64,000 nt of DNA from JACOMY01 sp046233115 (lineage in GTDB: Bacteria; Pseudomonadota; Alphaproteobacteria; Kiloniellales; JACOMY01), in assembly GCA_046233115.1 (NCBI GenBank), contig JBJXHM010000012.1, forward strand, positions 170,619 through 234,618, written 5' to 3'. The notes under the pieces are model-generated. The model ran no database searches. It saw only the letters and a list, made by a program, of their open reading frames with translations, and was not told where the DNA came from. The translations under genes and the position numbers were made by a program. Of this stretch, positions 26,909 to 35,084 are shown in pieces; within the stretch, counting starts at the first letter, position 1; each line of letters opens with the position of its first letter.

Positions 26909-29155
26909 ATGGTCGGAGGAGCAAACCTCCAGATGGCACCGGGAAGTGCAGAACCGGGTAAAACTACCCGGGGCAGACAGAATGCGGCTCCGGGGGCGGA
27001 GGGCGTGCGCCAAGGTCCCAGAGCCAAAGCCTTGGACATGCTGTCGAAACACCCTCGAAACGCGCCTCCGGAAAACCTGTTCCGCAATGCGGTTCGGCTA
27101 TTGCTTGGGGCGCGCGACTTCAAGGGTGTCTGCGCGCTCTTCGAGCGCATCGCGGACAACCAGGATCTGCTGAAGCGCATGCTGCCGCTCCACCTGGAGG
27201 CGCGGGTGCGTGACGGCGACATCGACGGCGCCAAATCCCTGTTGCAGGAGGCCCGACGAGCCGGCAAGCCGACCCCGAAGGTCGAGGCCTGGTCGATCGC
27301 GATCGAGCTGGCCGAAGAGCGCTACGAAGCGGCCATCGCGGCGATGAACGCCTATCTCGATGCCTATCAAAACGATCTGGGCACCCTGGCGCCGATCCTG
27401 CGTACAGCCAAGAACCGCACGCCGCTGGCCGACGCCCTGGTCCTGCGCTTCGGCGACAACATCCAGGACGAACGGATCCTCGGCTTCGTTGCCTGGGGCG
27501 TCTGGGAACGGCGCGGCGCCGAAGAAACCCTGAAGTGGGCGAAGAAGGCGATTGCAGCCAACGACCAGCAACCGCAGATGTACATGCTGGCGGCCCGAGC
27601 CGCCAACCGCCTGAAGCGTTCGACGGAGGCGCGCAGCTTCCTCTCTGCCGGGATCCTGCACCTGGCTCCGGAAGTCGGGCAGGTCGGTCTGCTCCGCGCC
27701 TTGGAGGACGTGGTCTACCCGGACCTCGGTAGGATGGCCCTGCACCGCGACCTGGTCGGCTTGGGCGATTTCAGTTTCACGCGGAAGATTCGCGATGGGC
27801 TGGACCAAGCCGACGGCAACATGCAGGCGATCATCGACCGCTTTCTGTCCGACGCAGAGGACCCCGACCGCGAGGTCGATCCGATGGACTTCTTTTACTT
27901 TTGCGGCGCCTGTATCGAGACCAGCCAGTACGACCTGATGCGCCAGGAGATGCTGCGCCTGCCGGAGGGCTGCAAGCTCACCGCCCTGCACCTGGAGCGC
28001 ATGATGTGCATGCCCTCCATCGACGAGGATCCGGAGACCCGCGCCTTCGTGGCCAATCGGCTTCGGGCCCTACCGGGTCGCGACGAGGATACCTCCAGTG
28101 CACTGCTGGTCGGCATTACCGCATCCGAAGGGCGCAATGAGTTCGGAGAGTTCGCAGCCAAGGTGGCCGACTACCTCGATCAGGGCTTCCCAGCGCACGA
28201 CCTGCGTCTCTACCTGGCCGAGCGCGGCGAGGGGTTGATCGCGAAGGTCGGCGAGGAAGCCGTCGCGGAGAGCCTGCGCAAGCATGCCGCGACCGCACTG
28301 GACGTCCTGATCGATCCGACCGACAACAGCTTCGTGCGTTCCGAGCGGCACCTCTGCGAGATGATGCACGAGAACATGCTGCTCGATACCAGCGAGACGC
28401 CCAAGGTCACCATCCTGGCGCCGACGCACCGCGCCGGCGACCTGATGAACCTACGTGACTGCATCGCCAGGCAGACCTGGCCGAACCTGGAGGTCGTGGT
28501 GGTCGCCAACGGGCCACTCTACGAGGATCCGGCTGTCGACGTAGCGATGATGGGCCTGCCGAACGTCAAGGTTCTGCGCATGAACAACCGCCCGGTCGGC
28601 GGCTATCTCAACGCGGCGGTCGACTTGGCCGAGGGCGACTACCTGGTCCGCTTCGACGCCGACGATCTCTATTTCGACAACTACGTCACCACCGCGATCC
28701 GCTCGATGCAGCGTTTCGGCGCCGATGTCGCCGGCAAGGCGGCAATCTTCTATTACTCGGAGCTGTTCAACCGGATCTTCCTCGCCCGGCATCAGCGCTA
28801 CTTCACCTTCGCCAATGACGGCAACGAGTTCGGCACGGGCTCCTCGCTCTGCGTCCGGCGCGAGGTCTTCGAAGACATCCGCTTCAACGAGAAGGTCGAC
28901 CGCGGCGAGGATTCGCTGTTCTACACCAACGCCATCGCCAAGGCCTGGCAGGTGCTGAACCTCGATCCCTTCAACCACCTGGTCATCCGCCGCGCCAGCC
29001 TCGAAGCCCATACCTGGCACGCGCGCGACCGCCATCTCTTCCCGGGCAAGCTCTACTGCATGGGTGCGCTCGACAAGATGCACCTGGTGTCCACCCTCTC
29101 GGCGCCCAACCCGCCGATCACCCTGGACAAGCTGGGGCTCGCCAAGAAGCACTGA
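26909..29155 (+). CDS. Helical-repeat protein with C-terminal family 2 glycosyltransferase domain
   Basis: 748 residues from the ATG at 26909, preceded by GGGGTGGGAAG; a GTG at 26879 would add ten residues. The first ~490 residues are alpha-helical, TPR-like (for example KVEAWSIAIELAEERYEAAIAA, VAWGVWERRGAEETLKWAKKA), and could dock a partner. From about residue 497, a GT-A domain begins with VTILAPTHRAGDL; the nucleotide-sugar/metal motif is DADDLYF near 584 and a later RGEDSLFY supplies the usual acidic base region. No membrane segment is visible. It probably transfers sugar to a surface polysaccharide or protein, acceptor unknown. Confidence 0.75.
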   Translation: MVGGANLQMAPGSAEPGKTTRGRQNAAPGAEGVRQGPRAKALDMLSKHPRNAPPENLFRNAVRLLLGARDFKGVCALFERIADNQDLLKRMLPLHLEARVRDGDIDGAKSLLQEARRAGKPTPKVEAWSIAIELAEERYEAAIAAMNAYLDAYQNDLGTLAPILRTAKNRTPLADALVLRFGDNIQDERILGFVAWGVWERRGAEETLKWAKKAIAANDQQPQMYMLAARAANRLKRSTEARSFLSAGILHLAPEVGQVGLLRALEDVVYPDLGRMALHRDLVGLGDFSFTRKIRDGLDQADGNMQAIIDRFLSDAEDPDREVDPMDFFYFCGACIETSQYDLMRQEMLRLPEGCKLTALHLERMMCMPSIDEDPETRAFVANRLRALPGRDEDTSSALLVGITASEGRNEFGEFAAKVADYLDQGFPAHDLRLYLAERGEGLIAKVGEEAVAESLRKHAATALDVLIDPTDNSFVRSERHLCEMMHENMLLDTSETPKVTILAPTHRAGDLMNLRDCIARQTWPNLEVVVVANGPLYEDPAVDVAMMGLPNVKVLRMNNRPVGGYLNAAVDLAEGDYLVRFDADDLYFDNYVTTAIRSMQRFGADVAGKAAIFYYSELFNRIFLARHQRYFTFANDGNEFGTGSSLCVRREVFEDIRFNEKVDRGEDSLFYTNAIAKAWQVLNLDPFNHLVIRRASLEAHTWHARDRHLFPGKLYCMGALDKMHLVSTLSAPNPPITLDKLGLAKKH

Positions 29156-29169
29156 CAGCAGCATCTAGG

Positions 29170-29197
29170 GTGGGCCCCGCGGTTGACGCGGACCCAC
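29170..29197 (+). terminator. Hairpin after the glycosyltransferase gene
   Basis: GTGGG-CC-CCGCG (29170-29181) pairs with CGCGG-A-CCCAC (29187-29197) across a five-base loop GTTGA, 15 bases after the stop. No T-run follows, so this may be a weak terminator or a 3' stabiliser. Confidence 0.4.
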
Positions 29198-29249
29198 GCA
29201 CCTGCCCTGATGGGGGGACGTCACGCATCAAGCGAGGGGCAGCCTCCCG

Positions 29250-30341
29250 ATGACCAATGCGCCTTCCCTCTCCATCGCGGTCCTGCCGGGGGACGGCATC
29301 GGCCCCGAAGTCATGGCCCCCTGTCTGACCTTGCTGCAGGCCGCCGCCCGGCGCCATGACTGTCCGCGCCTACGGCTGCAGGAGCTGCCCTGCGGGGCTG
29401 CGCACTACCTGGAGAGCGGCGAGGCGCTGCCCGAGGAGACGCTCGAGGCCGCCCGGCAGGCCGACGCCATCCTGCTCGGCGCCATGGGCCTACCCGACGT
29501 GCGCTACCCCGACGGGACCGAGATCGTTCCCCAGATCGAGCTCCGCTTCCATCTGGAGCTCTATGCCGGCGTCCGTCCGTTGCGGACCATCCCGGGGCTG
29601 CCGCGGCCGCTCTCCGACCCCCGCGCCGCGGCGATCGACATGGTGCTCATCCGGGAATCGACCGAGGGACTCTTCGCCTCGATGGGCAAGGGTCTGGTCT
29701 CCGACGAGCAGGCGAGCGAAACCCTGGTGATCACCCGCAAGACCACGCAGCGGGTGTCCGACTTCGCGCTCAACCTCGCCGCCAAGCGCCAGGCTGCGGG
29801 CGGCAAGGGGCGCGTCACCTGCGTGGACAAGGCCAACGTCTTCAAGGCCTTCGCTTTCTTCCGCGAGGTCTTCGACGACCGCGCCCGGGCCTATCCACAG
29901 CTTCGTTGCGACCACGACTACGTCGATGCGGCAGCGCTGAAGATGGTGCGTCAGCCCTGGGACTACGACGTGCTCGTCACCGAAAACATGTTCGGAGATA
30001 TCCTCTCCGACCTCGGCGCCGGCCTGATCGGCGGCATGGGCCTCGCCCCCTCGGCCGACGTCGGCGACCGCCATGCCGTGTTCCAGCCCTGCCACGGTAC
30101 CGCTCCCGACATCGCCGGCCAGGGCAAGGCCAACCCCATCGCCATGTTCCTCTCTGCCGCGATGATGCTGGAGTGGCTCGCCGAGCGGCAGGAGGAGCCG
30201 AGCTTGGCCGCGGCCGGAACCGCGATCCGCGAGGCAGTGGACCGGGCCTTCCTGACCGGCGGACTGCTGCCCTGCGAGTTGGGTGGCAGCGACGGCACGG
30301 CACGCCTGGCCGATGCCGTGCTGGCACAGCTCGAAGCCTGA
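29250..30341 (+). CDS. Isocitrate/isopropylmalate-family dehydrogenase
   Basis: 363 residues, the usual length for NAD-dependent beta-decarboxylating dehydrogenases (LeuB, tartrate/D-malate, homoisocitrate). The start GDGIGPEV, the substrate loop RESTEGLFAS, the catalytic TRKTTQRVSDFA region, KANVFK, and NMFGDILSDLGAGLIGG with HGTAPDIAGQGKANP (cofactor loop) are all present. The RESTEG loop differs from typical LeuB and IcdH loops, so the substrate cannot be settled. No leucine-biosynthesis genes are near. GAGGGG lies 11 bases before the ATG. Confidence 0.85.
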   Translation: MTNAPSLSIAVLPGDGIGPEVMAPCLTLLQAAARRHDCPRLRLQELPCGAAHYLESGEALPEETLEAARQADAILLGAMGLPDVRYPDGTEIVPQIELRFHLELYAGVRPLRTIPGLPRPLSDPRAAAIDMVLIRESTEGLFASMGKGLVSDEQASETLVITRKTTQRVSDFALNLAAKRQAAGGKGRVTCVDKANVFKAFAFFREVFDDRARAYPQLRCDHDYVDAAALKMVRQPWDYDVLVTENMFGDILSDLGAGLIGGMGLAPSADVGDRHAVFQPCHGTAPDIAGQGKANPIAMFLSAAMMLEWLAERQEEPSLAAAGTAIREAVDRAFLTGGLLPCELGGSDGTARLADAVLAQLEA

Positions 30342-30460
30342 CCCCGCGCGGCGCTGGAGAAAGCCGCTAGATCGCTATCCGATTGCCGCGAAGTCGTCAC
30401 ACTGCGTGCGATATGGAAACCTGCAGGCAAGGCCTGCGATCGAACGGAGCCTGGGGGGCC

Positions 30461-30528
30461 AGGCAGGCGGCCCGGCAGTCTCTCGAGTCTCCCCAATCCG
30501 CTCGTTGCCGGGCCGCCATTTCTTGCCT
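30461..30528. terminator. Bidirectional terminator between convergent genes
   Basis: GGCGGCCCGGCA (30466-30477) and TGCCGGGCCGCC (30506-30517) form a perfect 12-bp inverted repeat with a 28-base loop. AGGCA (30461) and TGCCT (30524) extend it after a six-base bulge that reads ATTTCT. It separates the plus-strand dehydrogenase from the minus-strand RTX gene and can stop both. Confidence 0.6.
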
Positions 30529-30542
30529 GCCGGGAAGATCGG

Positions 30543-33500
30543 CTACAACCAGACGAAGTCGCTGCTGGTCAGGCCACCGGCTTGGCTGAGGTCGTCCACC
30601 TTGAAGAAGATGTCGGCTGCCCCGTCGCCGTCGCGGTCCACCTCCATCTGCTCGTTACCGGCAAAGCGAGCCTCGGAGTTGCCTCCCGCCGAGAAGGCAC
30701 CGGCACCGATGTAGGAGAAAGTGCCGACCTCTAGTCCGGTCGCGAACACCAGCTTGTCGACGCCCTTGTTGTCGTGCAGGCGTGCGCCCTCGAAGTCGAT
30801 GATCCGCGCTCCACCCGAGCCGTTGCCGAGTGCGCCGCCGGTGAAGCGGAGGTCATCCGCACCGGTACCGCCGGCGACCACGTCGTCCTTACCCAAGAAG
30901 AGCGTGTCGTCACCGGCCCCGCCGTCGTAGGTGTCGCCGCCCTCCCCGCCGAAGAGCGTGTCGTCGCCACGGCCGCCGAACAAGTGGTCGACCCCAGCAT
31001 TGCCAGCCAGCCGGTTCGCCCCCGAGTTGCCCTCGACGGTATTGTCCAGGCTGTTGCCGGTCCCGTCGATATTGCCCTTACCGTTGGCAAGGCGCAGGTT
31101 CTCGACGAAGGCCGTCGCGGTACCGTCCGGCAAGGTGTAGTCGCGCTCGGCAAGGACCAGATCGACCCCGCCGCCGCTGAGCTCGATCACCAGATCGTTC
31201 TGGAGGTTGACGACGAAGGTGTCGTCGCCGCTGCCGCCGATCGCGGTGTCGCTACCGCCGCGACCGTTCAGGGTGTCGTCGCCGTCGAGCCCCGAGAGCG
31301 TGTTGGACGAGCCGTTGCCCAGGATCCTGTTGTCGATCAGGTTGCCGATCATCTGCGCCGCCCCGGCGGTGCCATTGAGGATGCCACGTTCAATGAAGGC
31401 TTCGAGACCGCTGCCCATCGCAAAGCTCCCCGCGTCGGAGCGCACCAGATCGTTGCCGCCGCCCTCAATCTCGGCCACCCGATCGGTCCCGGTGTTGACG
31501 AAGAAGGTGTCGTCGCCACGCCCCCCGAAAGCCGTGTCCGACCCGCTGCCGCCATCCAGGGTGTCCCGGCCGCTTCCGCCATCGAGCGTATCGCTGCCGG
31601 AGCCGCCGAGCAGCCGGTCGCTCCCATCACCCGCCCGGGCCCGGTCGTCGCCGTCGGCGCCAAAGAGGCTGTCGTTGCCGCTCTCGTCCACCATCCAGTC
31701 GTTTCCGGCGCCGCCGCGTAGACTGTCTTCGCCGGACTTGCCGTAGAGGAAATCGTCCCCGCCCCGGCCGCGCAGGTCGTTGTCGGTCTCGTTGCCGAAG
31801 AGATGGTCATTGCCGTTGCTGGGCGAGGCATCCGCGATGGTCTCAACCGAGACCAGGGAGAGGAAGGCCGCCGCCGAAGCGCCGCCGACGACGAAGAGGG
31901 TGTCATCGCCCTCACCGCCGAAGATCTGCTCTCCGGTCTTGAGTTCGCCCTCGCCGATCACGAAGACGTCCAGGCCAGTGCCGCCGAAGACGGTGTCACG
32001 ACCGGTGCCGGCGCGCATGTAGTCGTCGCCGCCGCCACCGTCTCCGAAGATGGTGTCGCTGCCCGCACCACCCAGGAAGGAGAGGTCGATGTCACCGTCG
32101 GAGGAGAAGGTAAAAGTGCTACCGTCCAGGTAGCCGGCTCCCAGCGTGTCTCTCCCGGTCCCACCGAAGAGCGTCACATCCTTCGCCGTCCCCGCGACGC
32201 TCACGGCCTGCTCGATGGCGTAGACCAGGTCGTTGCCGCTGCCGCCGAAGAGCCGGGCTGCGAAGATGCTGTCGGCCTGGAAGGAGTAGCCGTTGAGGGT
32301 ATCGTCCCCATCGCCGCCGTAGGCCAGGATCTCGGCGAAGGAGCCCTTGATGTTGCCGATCTCCAGGCTGATCGAGTCGTTGCCCGATCCACCGAAGAAG
32401 CTACCGTACTGCAGGTTCTCGGCAGAAACGCCAAGAGTGTCCTCACCGCTCCGCCCTTCCATGCGGGCGGTGACCACGCGCACGTCGGATCCGTAGCCTC
32501 TCACCCCCAGTGAGTCGTCCCCCTCGCCACCGAAGAGGCTCACCTCGCCATCGTCGTCGGCGTAGATGCTGTCGACTTCGATCTTGGCATAGAGCGCGTC
32601 ATCGCCGTCGGCACCGAACAGCGTCCCCTGATTCACCGTCTTCAGCCGATCGTCCCCGTCGCGGCCACGCTGGACGTCGTCACCGCCTCCCCCAAGGAAG
32701 AGGTCATTGCCGGAATCGCCGATGAAGGTGTCGTTGCCGCTTCCGGTCGCAAGCTCCAGATGTTCCAAGCCCCTGACCTGGTTGCCGTCGGAAAAGGTCT
32801 CGCTGCCGTCGAAGGCAGAGCTGTTGAAGACGACCTTGCCGACGCCGGTGGTCAGCCTCAGAAAAGCCCCGTCGTGGCCGCTGCCTCCGAAGATCGAGTT
32901 CACGCCTCCTCTCGCATTGAAGGAGTCGTCACCGCTGCGGCCCACAAGCGTGTCGTTGCCGGACCGTGTCGTCAAAGCGTCGTCGCCGTCGCCGCCGCGG
33001 ATGGTGGCGTTGCCGCTGCCGAAAATGTTGAATCGAAAGGCTTCGATCCCAGTGAAAATCACCTCGAAGATGCTGCCGCCTGCCTTGGCGTCGATGAGGG
33101 TGTCGGCTTCGATAGTGCCACCTATGCCGAAGGCATCATCCCCCGACCCGCCGGACACGAAGCCTTGCCCCGAGAAGTCGGACAGGGTGTCGTCTCCCGA
33201 TCCGCCGATCAGCTCGTCATTCCCGGCTTCGCCGAAGAGATGGTCGTCACCGCGGCCGCCGTCGAGCGAATCATCGCCGTCGTCGCCGCGCAGGGTGTCG
33301 TCGCCATCGCGACCGAAGAGCGTGTCCTTGCCCGACCCGGTCAAGATCGAGTCATCCGCAGAGCCGCCGCCCACGGTGATGTCGCCGCCGCCCCTGAGAA
33401 AGAGCCTCAGGGACTCGATGCCCGAGAAGACGAGGTCGCCGACGCTGCCGGGCAGGACCGGATCACTGAGGATCAGGGTCGGCGTATCGAAGGTTGCCGA

Positions 33501-34370
33501 CAGCACGAGGCTATCTGTTCCCGATCCCCCTGCCACAGTACCAGAGGCATCGCCCGGTCCAATGACATCGTCGCCGGAGCCGCCAAAGAGGAGATCCTTG
33601 CCGGTGAACCCGGAGAGGCTGTCGTCCCCTAGGCCCCCATAGAGGCTGTCGTCTCCATCGCGACCATTCATGGTATCGTCACCGACACCACCGGTCAGCG
33701 TGTCGTCGTCCGCGCCGCCGACAGCATTCACGGCTTCGATGGAAAGCAGGGTCTGGCCAGTCTGCCCGCCCTGCAGGACGACCGAAGAGCCGGACGAAAG
33801 GTCGAAAGTCATCGCGCCAGTGCCGAGCCCGGCACCGAAAGCAGCGACATCGTTACCGGAACCGCCGTCAATCACGCCGCCGCCGGGATTGGCACCACCG
33901 AAGAGCTGGTCGCGCCCGGATGCACCGTAGAGGAAATCGGTACCGCTGCTGCCGTTGAGAGTGTCGTCGCCGGAGTTGCCGAAGAGCGTGTCGTTGGCGT
34001 TCGATCCAAAGATCCTGACCTCTTCGATGCCGATCAGGGTGGCACCGCTGCTGCCGGCGAGGGTCGCCACGGAGGTCGCGCCGCCACCCGCCAGCGAGAA
34101 GAATAACGCCCCCGTCCCGTCGAAGACGTCGAAGGCGCCTTGATCCCGGCCACCGCCCCCGAAAAGGGTGTCGGCATCGCCTACGAAGTCGGCATCGAGA
34201 TAGTCGGCGTTGCCGCCGCCATAGAGCGTATCGGCGCCCAGGTCGCCGAACAGGCTGTCGTCGCCACCGCGCCCGAACAGCGTGTCGTCGCCCAGGACCC
34301 CATCCGCCCGGTCGCCCTCAGGGCCGCCGTAGAACAGATCCTTTCCGCTCCCGCCTAGAAAGTATGCCAT
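30543..34370 (-). CDS. Large RTX calcium-binding protein (type I secretion substrate), paralogue 1
   Basis: 1275 residues from the ATG at 34370, chosen because GGAGAG lies six bases upstream; a second ATG 12 bases earlier overlaps that site. The protein is acidic, has no N-terminal signal, and carries many GGxGxDxLx nonapeptides (GGSGNDLVY, GRDGDDTLR). Non-repeat beta-rich stretches interrupt them, for example around residues 75-130 and 280-340 (TPTLILSDPVLPGSVGD). The last ~180 residues match those of the second RTX protein at 42040, ending in DFVWL, probably the secretion signal region. In other bacteria such proteins fold on calcium binding outside the cell as adhesins, S-layer or enzyme carriers. 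I recognise no catalytic domain. Confidence 0.9.
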   Translation of the reverse strand: MAYFLGGSGKDLFYGGPEGDRADGVLGDDTLFGRGGDDSLFGDLGADTLYGGGNADYLDADFVGDADTLFGGGGRDQGAFDVFDGTGALFFSLAGGGATSVATLAGSSGATLIGIEEVRIFGSNANDTLFGNSGDDTLNGSSGTDFLYGASGRDQLFGGANPGGGVIDGGSGNDVAAFGAGLGTGAMTFDLSSGSSVVLQGGQTGQTLLSIEAVNAVGGADDDTLTGGVGDDTMNGRDGDDSLYGGLGDDSLSGFTGKDLLFGGSGDDVIGPGDASGTVAGGSGTDSLVLSATFDTPTLILSDPVLPGSVGDLVFSGIESLRLFLRGGGDITVGGGSADDSILTGSGKDTLFGRDGDDTLRGDDGDDSLDGGRGDDHLFGEAGNDELIGGSGDDTLSDFSGQGFVSGGSGDDAFGIGGTIEADTLIDAKAGGSIFEVIFTGIEAFRFNIFGSGNATIRGGDGDDALTTRSGNDTLVGRSGDDSFNARGGVNSIFGGSGHDGAFLRLTTGVGKVVFNSSAFDGSETFSDGNQVRGLEHLELATGSGNDTFIGDSGNDLFLGGGGDDVQRGRDGDDRLKTVNQGTLFGADGDDALYAKIEVDSIYADDDGEVSLFGGEGDDSLGVRGYGSDVRVVTARMEGRSGEDTLGVSAENLQYGSFFGGSGNDSISLEIGNIKGSFAEILAYGGDGDDTLNGYSFQADSIFAARLFGGSGNDLVYAIEQAVSVAGTAKDVTLFGGTGRDTLGAGYLDGSTFTFSSDGDIDLSFLGGAGSDTIFGDGGGGDDYMRAGTGRDTVFGGTGLDVFVIGEGELKTGEQIFGGEGDDTLFVVGGASAAAFLSLVSVETIADASPSNGNDHLFGNETDNDLRGRGGDDFLYGKSGEDSLRGGAGNDWMVDESGNDSLFGADGDDRARAGDGSDRLLGGSGSDTLDGGSGRDTLDGGSGSDTAFGGRGDDTFFVNTGTDRVAEIEGGGNDLVRSDAGSFAMGSGLEAFIERGILNGTAGAAQMIGNLIDNRILGNGSSNTLSGLDGDDTLNGRGGSDTAIGGSGDDTFVVNLQNDLVIELSGGGVDLVLAERDYTLPDGTATAFVENLRLANGKGNIDGTGNSLDNTVEGNSGANRLAGNAGVDHLFGGRGDDTLFGGEGGDTYDGGAGDDTLFLGKDDVVAGGTGADDLRFTGGALGNGSGGARIIDFEGARLHDNKGVDKLVFATGLEVGTFSYIGAGAFSAGGNSEARFAGNEQMEVDRDGDGAADIFFKVDDLSQAGGLTSSDFVWL

Positions 34371-34644
34371 CTCGCTCTCCATTCGCTATCGGCAGCCACG
34401 CCCTCTCGATCGCGAGAAAGCCCGGGTCCGATTCCATCCAAATTCTTGAGGTGGCGCCCTACCCGGCGTCCTTCGGACGACGTCAGGGGCCTTGGCGCCT
34501 GCGGCCGCTATCTCGCGCCGCGAGACTTGTTCGCCTGCTCACCGCTGCGGTGAGGCCTGGCTTGCCGCTTGCGATCAATCCCTTGCGTTCGAAAGCAGCC
34601 TGCCAGCCTGTAACGAGGTGCCTGCAGGGAAGCGGCTCCGCTTT

Positions 34645-34791
34645 TCAAAGGGCAACGACGGCCGCTTCGCCGCGGTTGTCCTTGCCGTCCAGCCCCTCCT
34701 TGCCGGTGAGACGGATCGGCTTGACCGGCGAGGCCTTGGCCTTCGCCATGGCATAGTCAAAGAGACTCTTGTGACCCAGCATGTCGCTCAT
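34645..34791 (-). CDS. Possible small protein upstream of the first RTX gene
   Basis: A 48-residue frame (MSDMLGHKSLFDYAMAKAK start, then KPIRLTGKEGLDGKDNRG) lies in the 714-base gap between the RTX gene and the regulator gene. The composition is protein-like and GGGGGAAGG touches the ATG, though its spacing is shorter than ideal. I recognise no family. Longer frames overlapping it on both strands look like noise. The rest of this gap (34371-35084) holds the GATCA repeats at 35028-35063 and the A-runs before them, and nothing else I can identify. Confidence 0.25.
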   Translation of the reverse strand: MSDMLGHKSLFDYAMAKAKASPVKPIRLTGKEGLDGKDNRGEAAVVAL

Positions 34792-35027
34792 CCTTCCCCC
34801 ATTCCTACCGTCTACGACGTGGTCCGGATCAAAGGCCTCGCGCCCAGGCCGGCAGCAGCCGGCTCGCGCCCGGGTTCCGGACAGGGCTCCCGCAGGGCCG
34901 GTGATGGGATGCTGTTCTTCCCCAGCCAAGCCGCTGTTGTGCGAGAGCACGGCGAGGAAGATGGCGAGCGCGCCTCAAAGGCAGGTCAAAAAACCAGTCA
35001 AAAAATCATCAAAAGCGCTGTGAGTGG

Positions 35028-35063
35028 GATCATAAACGATCAAATTTTCGATCAAAGCGATCA
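35028..35063. repeat. Four phased GATCA direct repeats (candidate operator)
   Basis: GATCA occurs at 35028, 35038, 35050 and 35059, spaced 10, 12 and 9 bases, so all fall on about the same face of the helix; two read CGATCAAA. Immediately upstream, TCAAAAAA occurs twice and then TCATCAAAA (34985-35012). The cluster lies just beyond the 3' end of the SARP-type regulator gene and upstream of the small frame and the RTX gene. SARP regulators bind direct repeats about one turn apart, which makes this a plausible binding site. Confidence 0.35.
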
Positions 35064-35084
35064 GATTCGCGCAAATCTGAGGAT

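Noticed and set aside
31207..33930. Several plus-strand frames rich in SPxPPxSVS across the RTX gene
   Set aside because: They are antisense readings of the repeated glycine/aspartate codons and reproduce the repeat period; no start sites.
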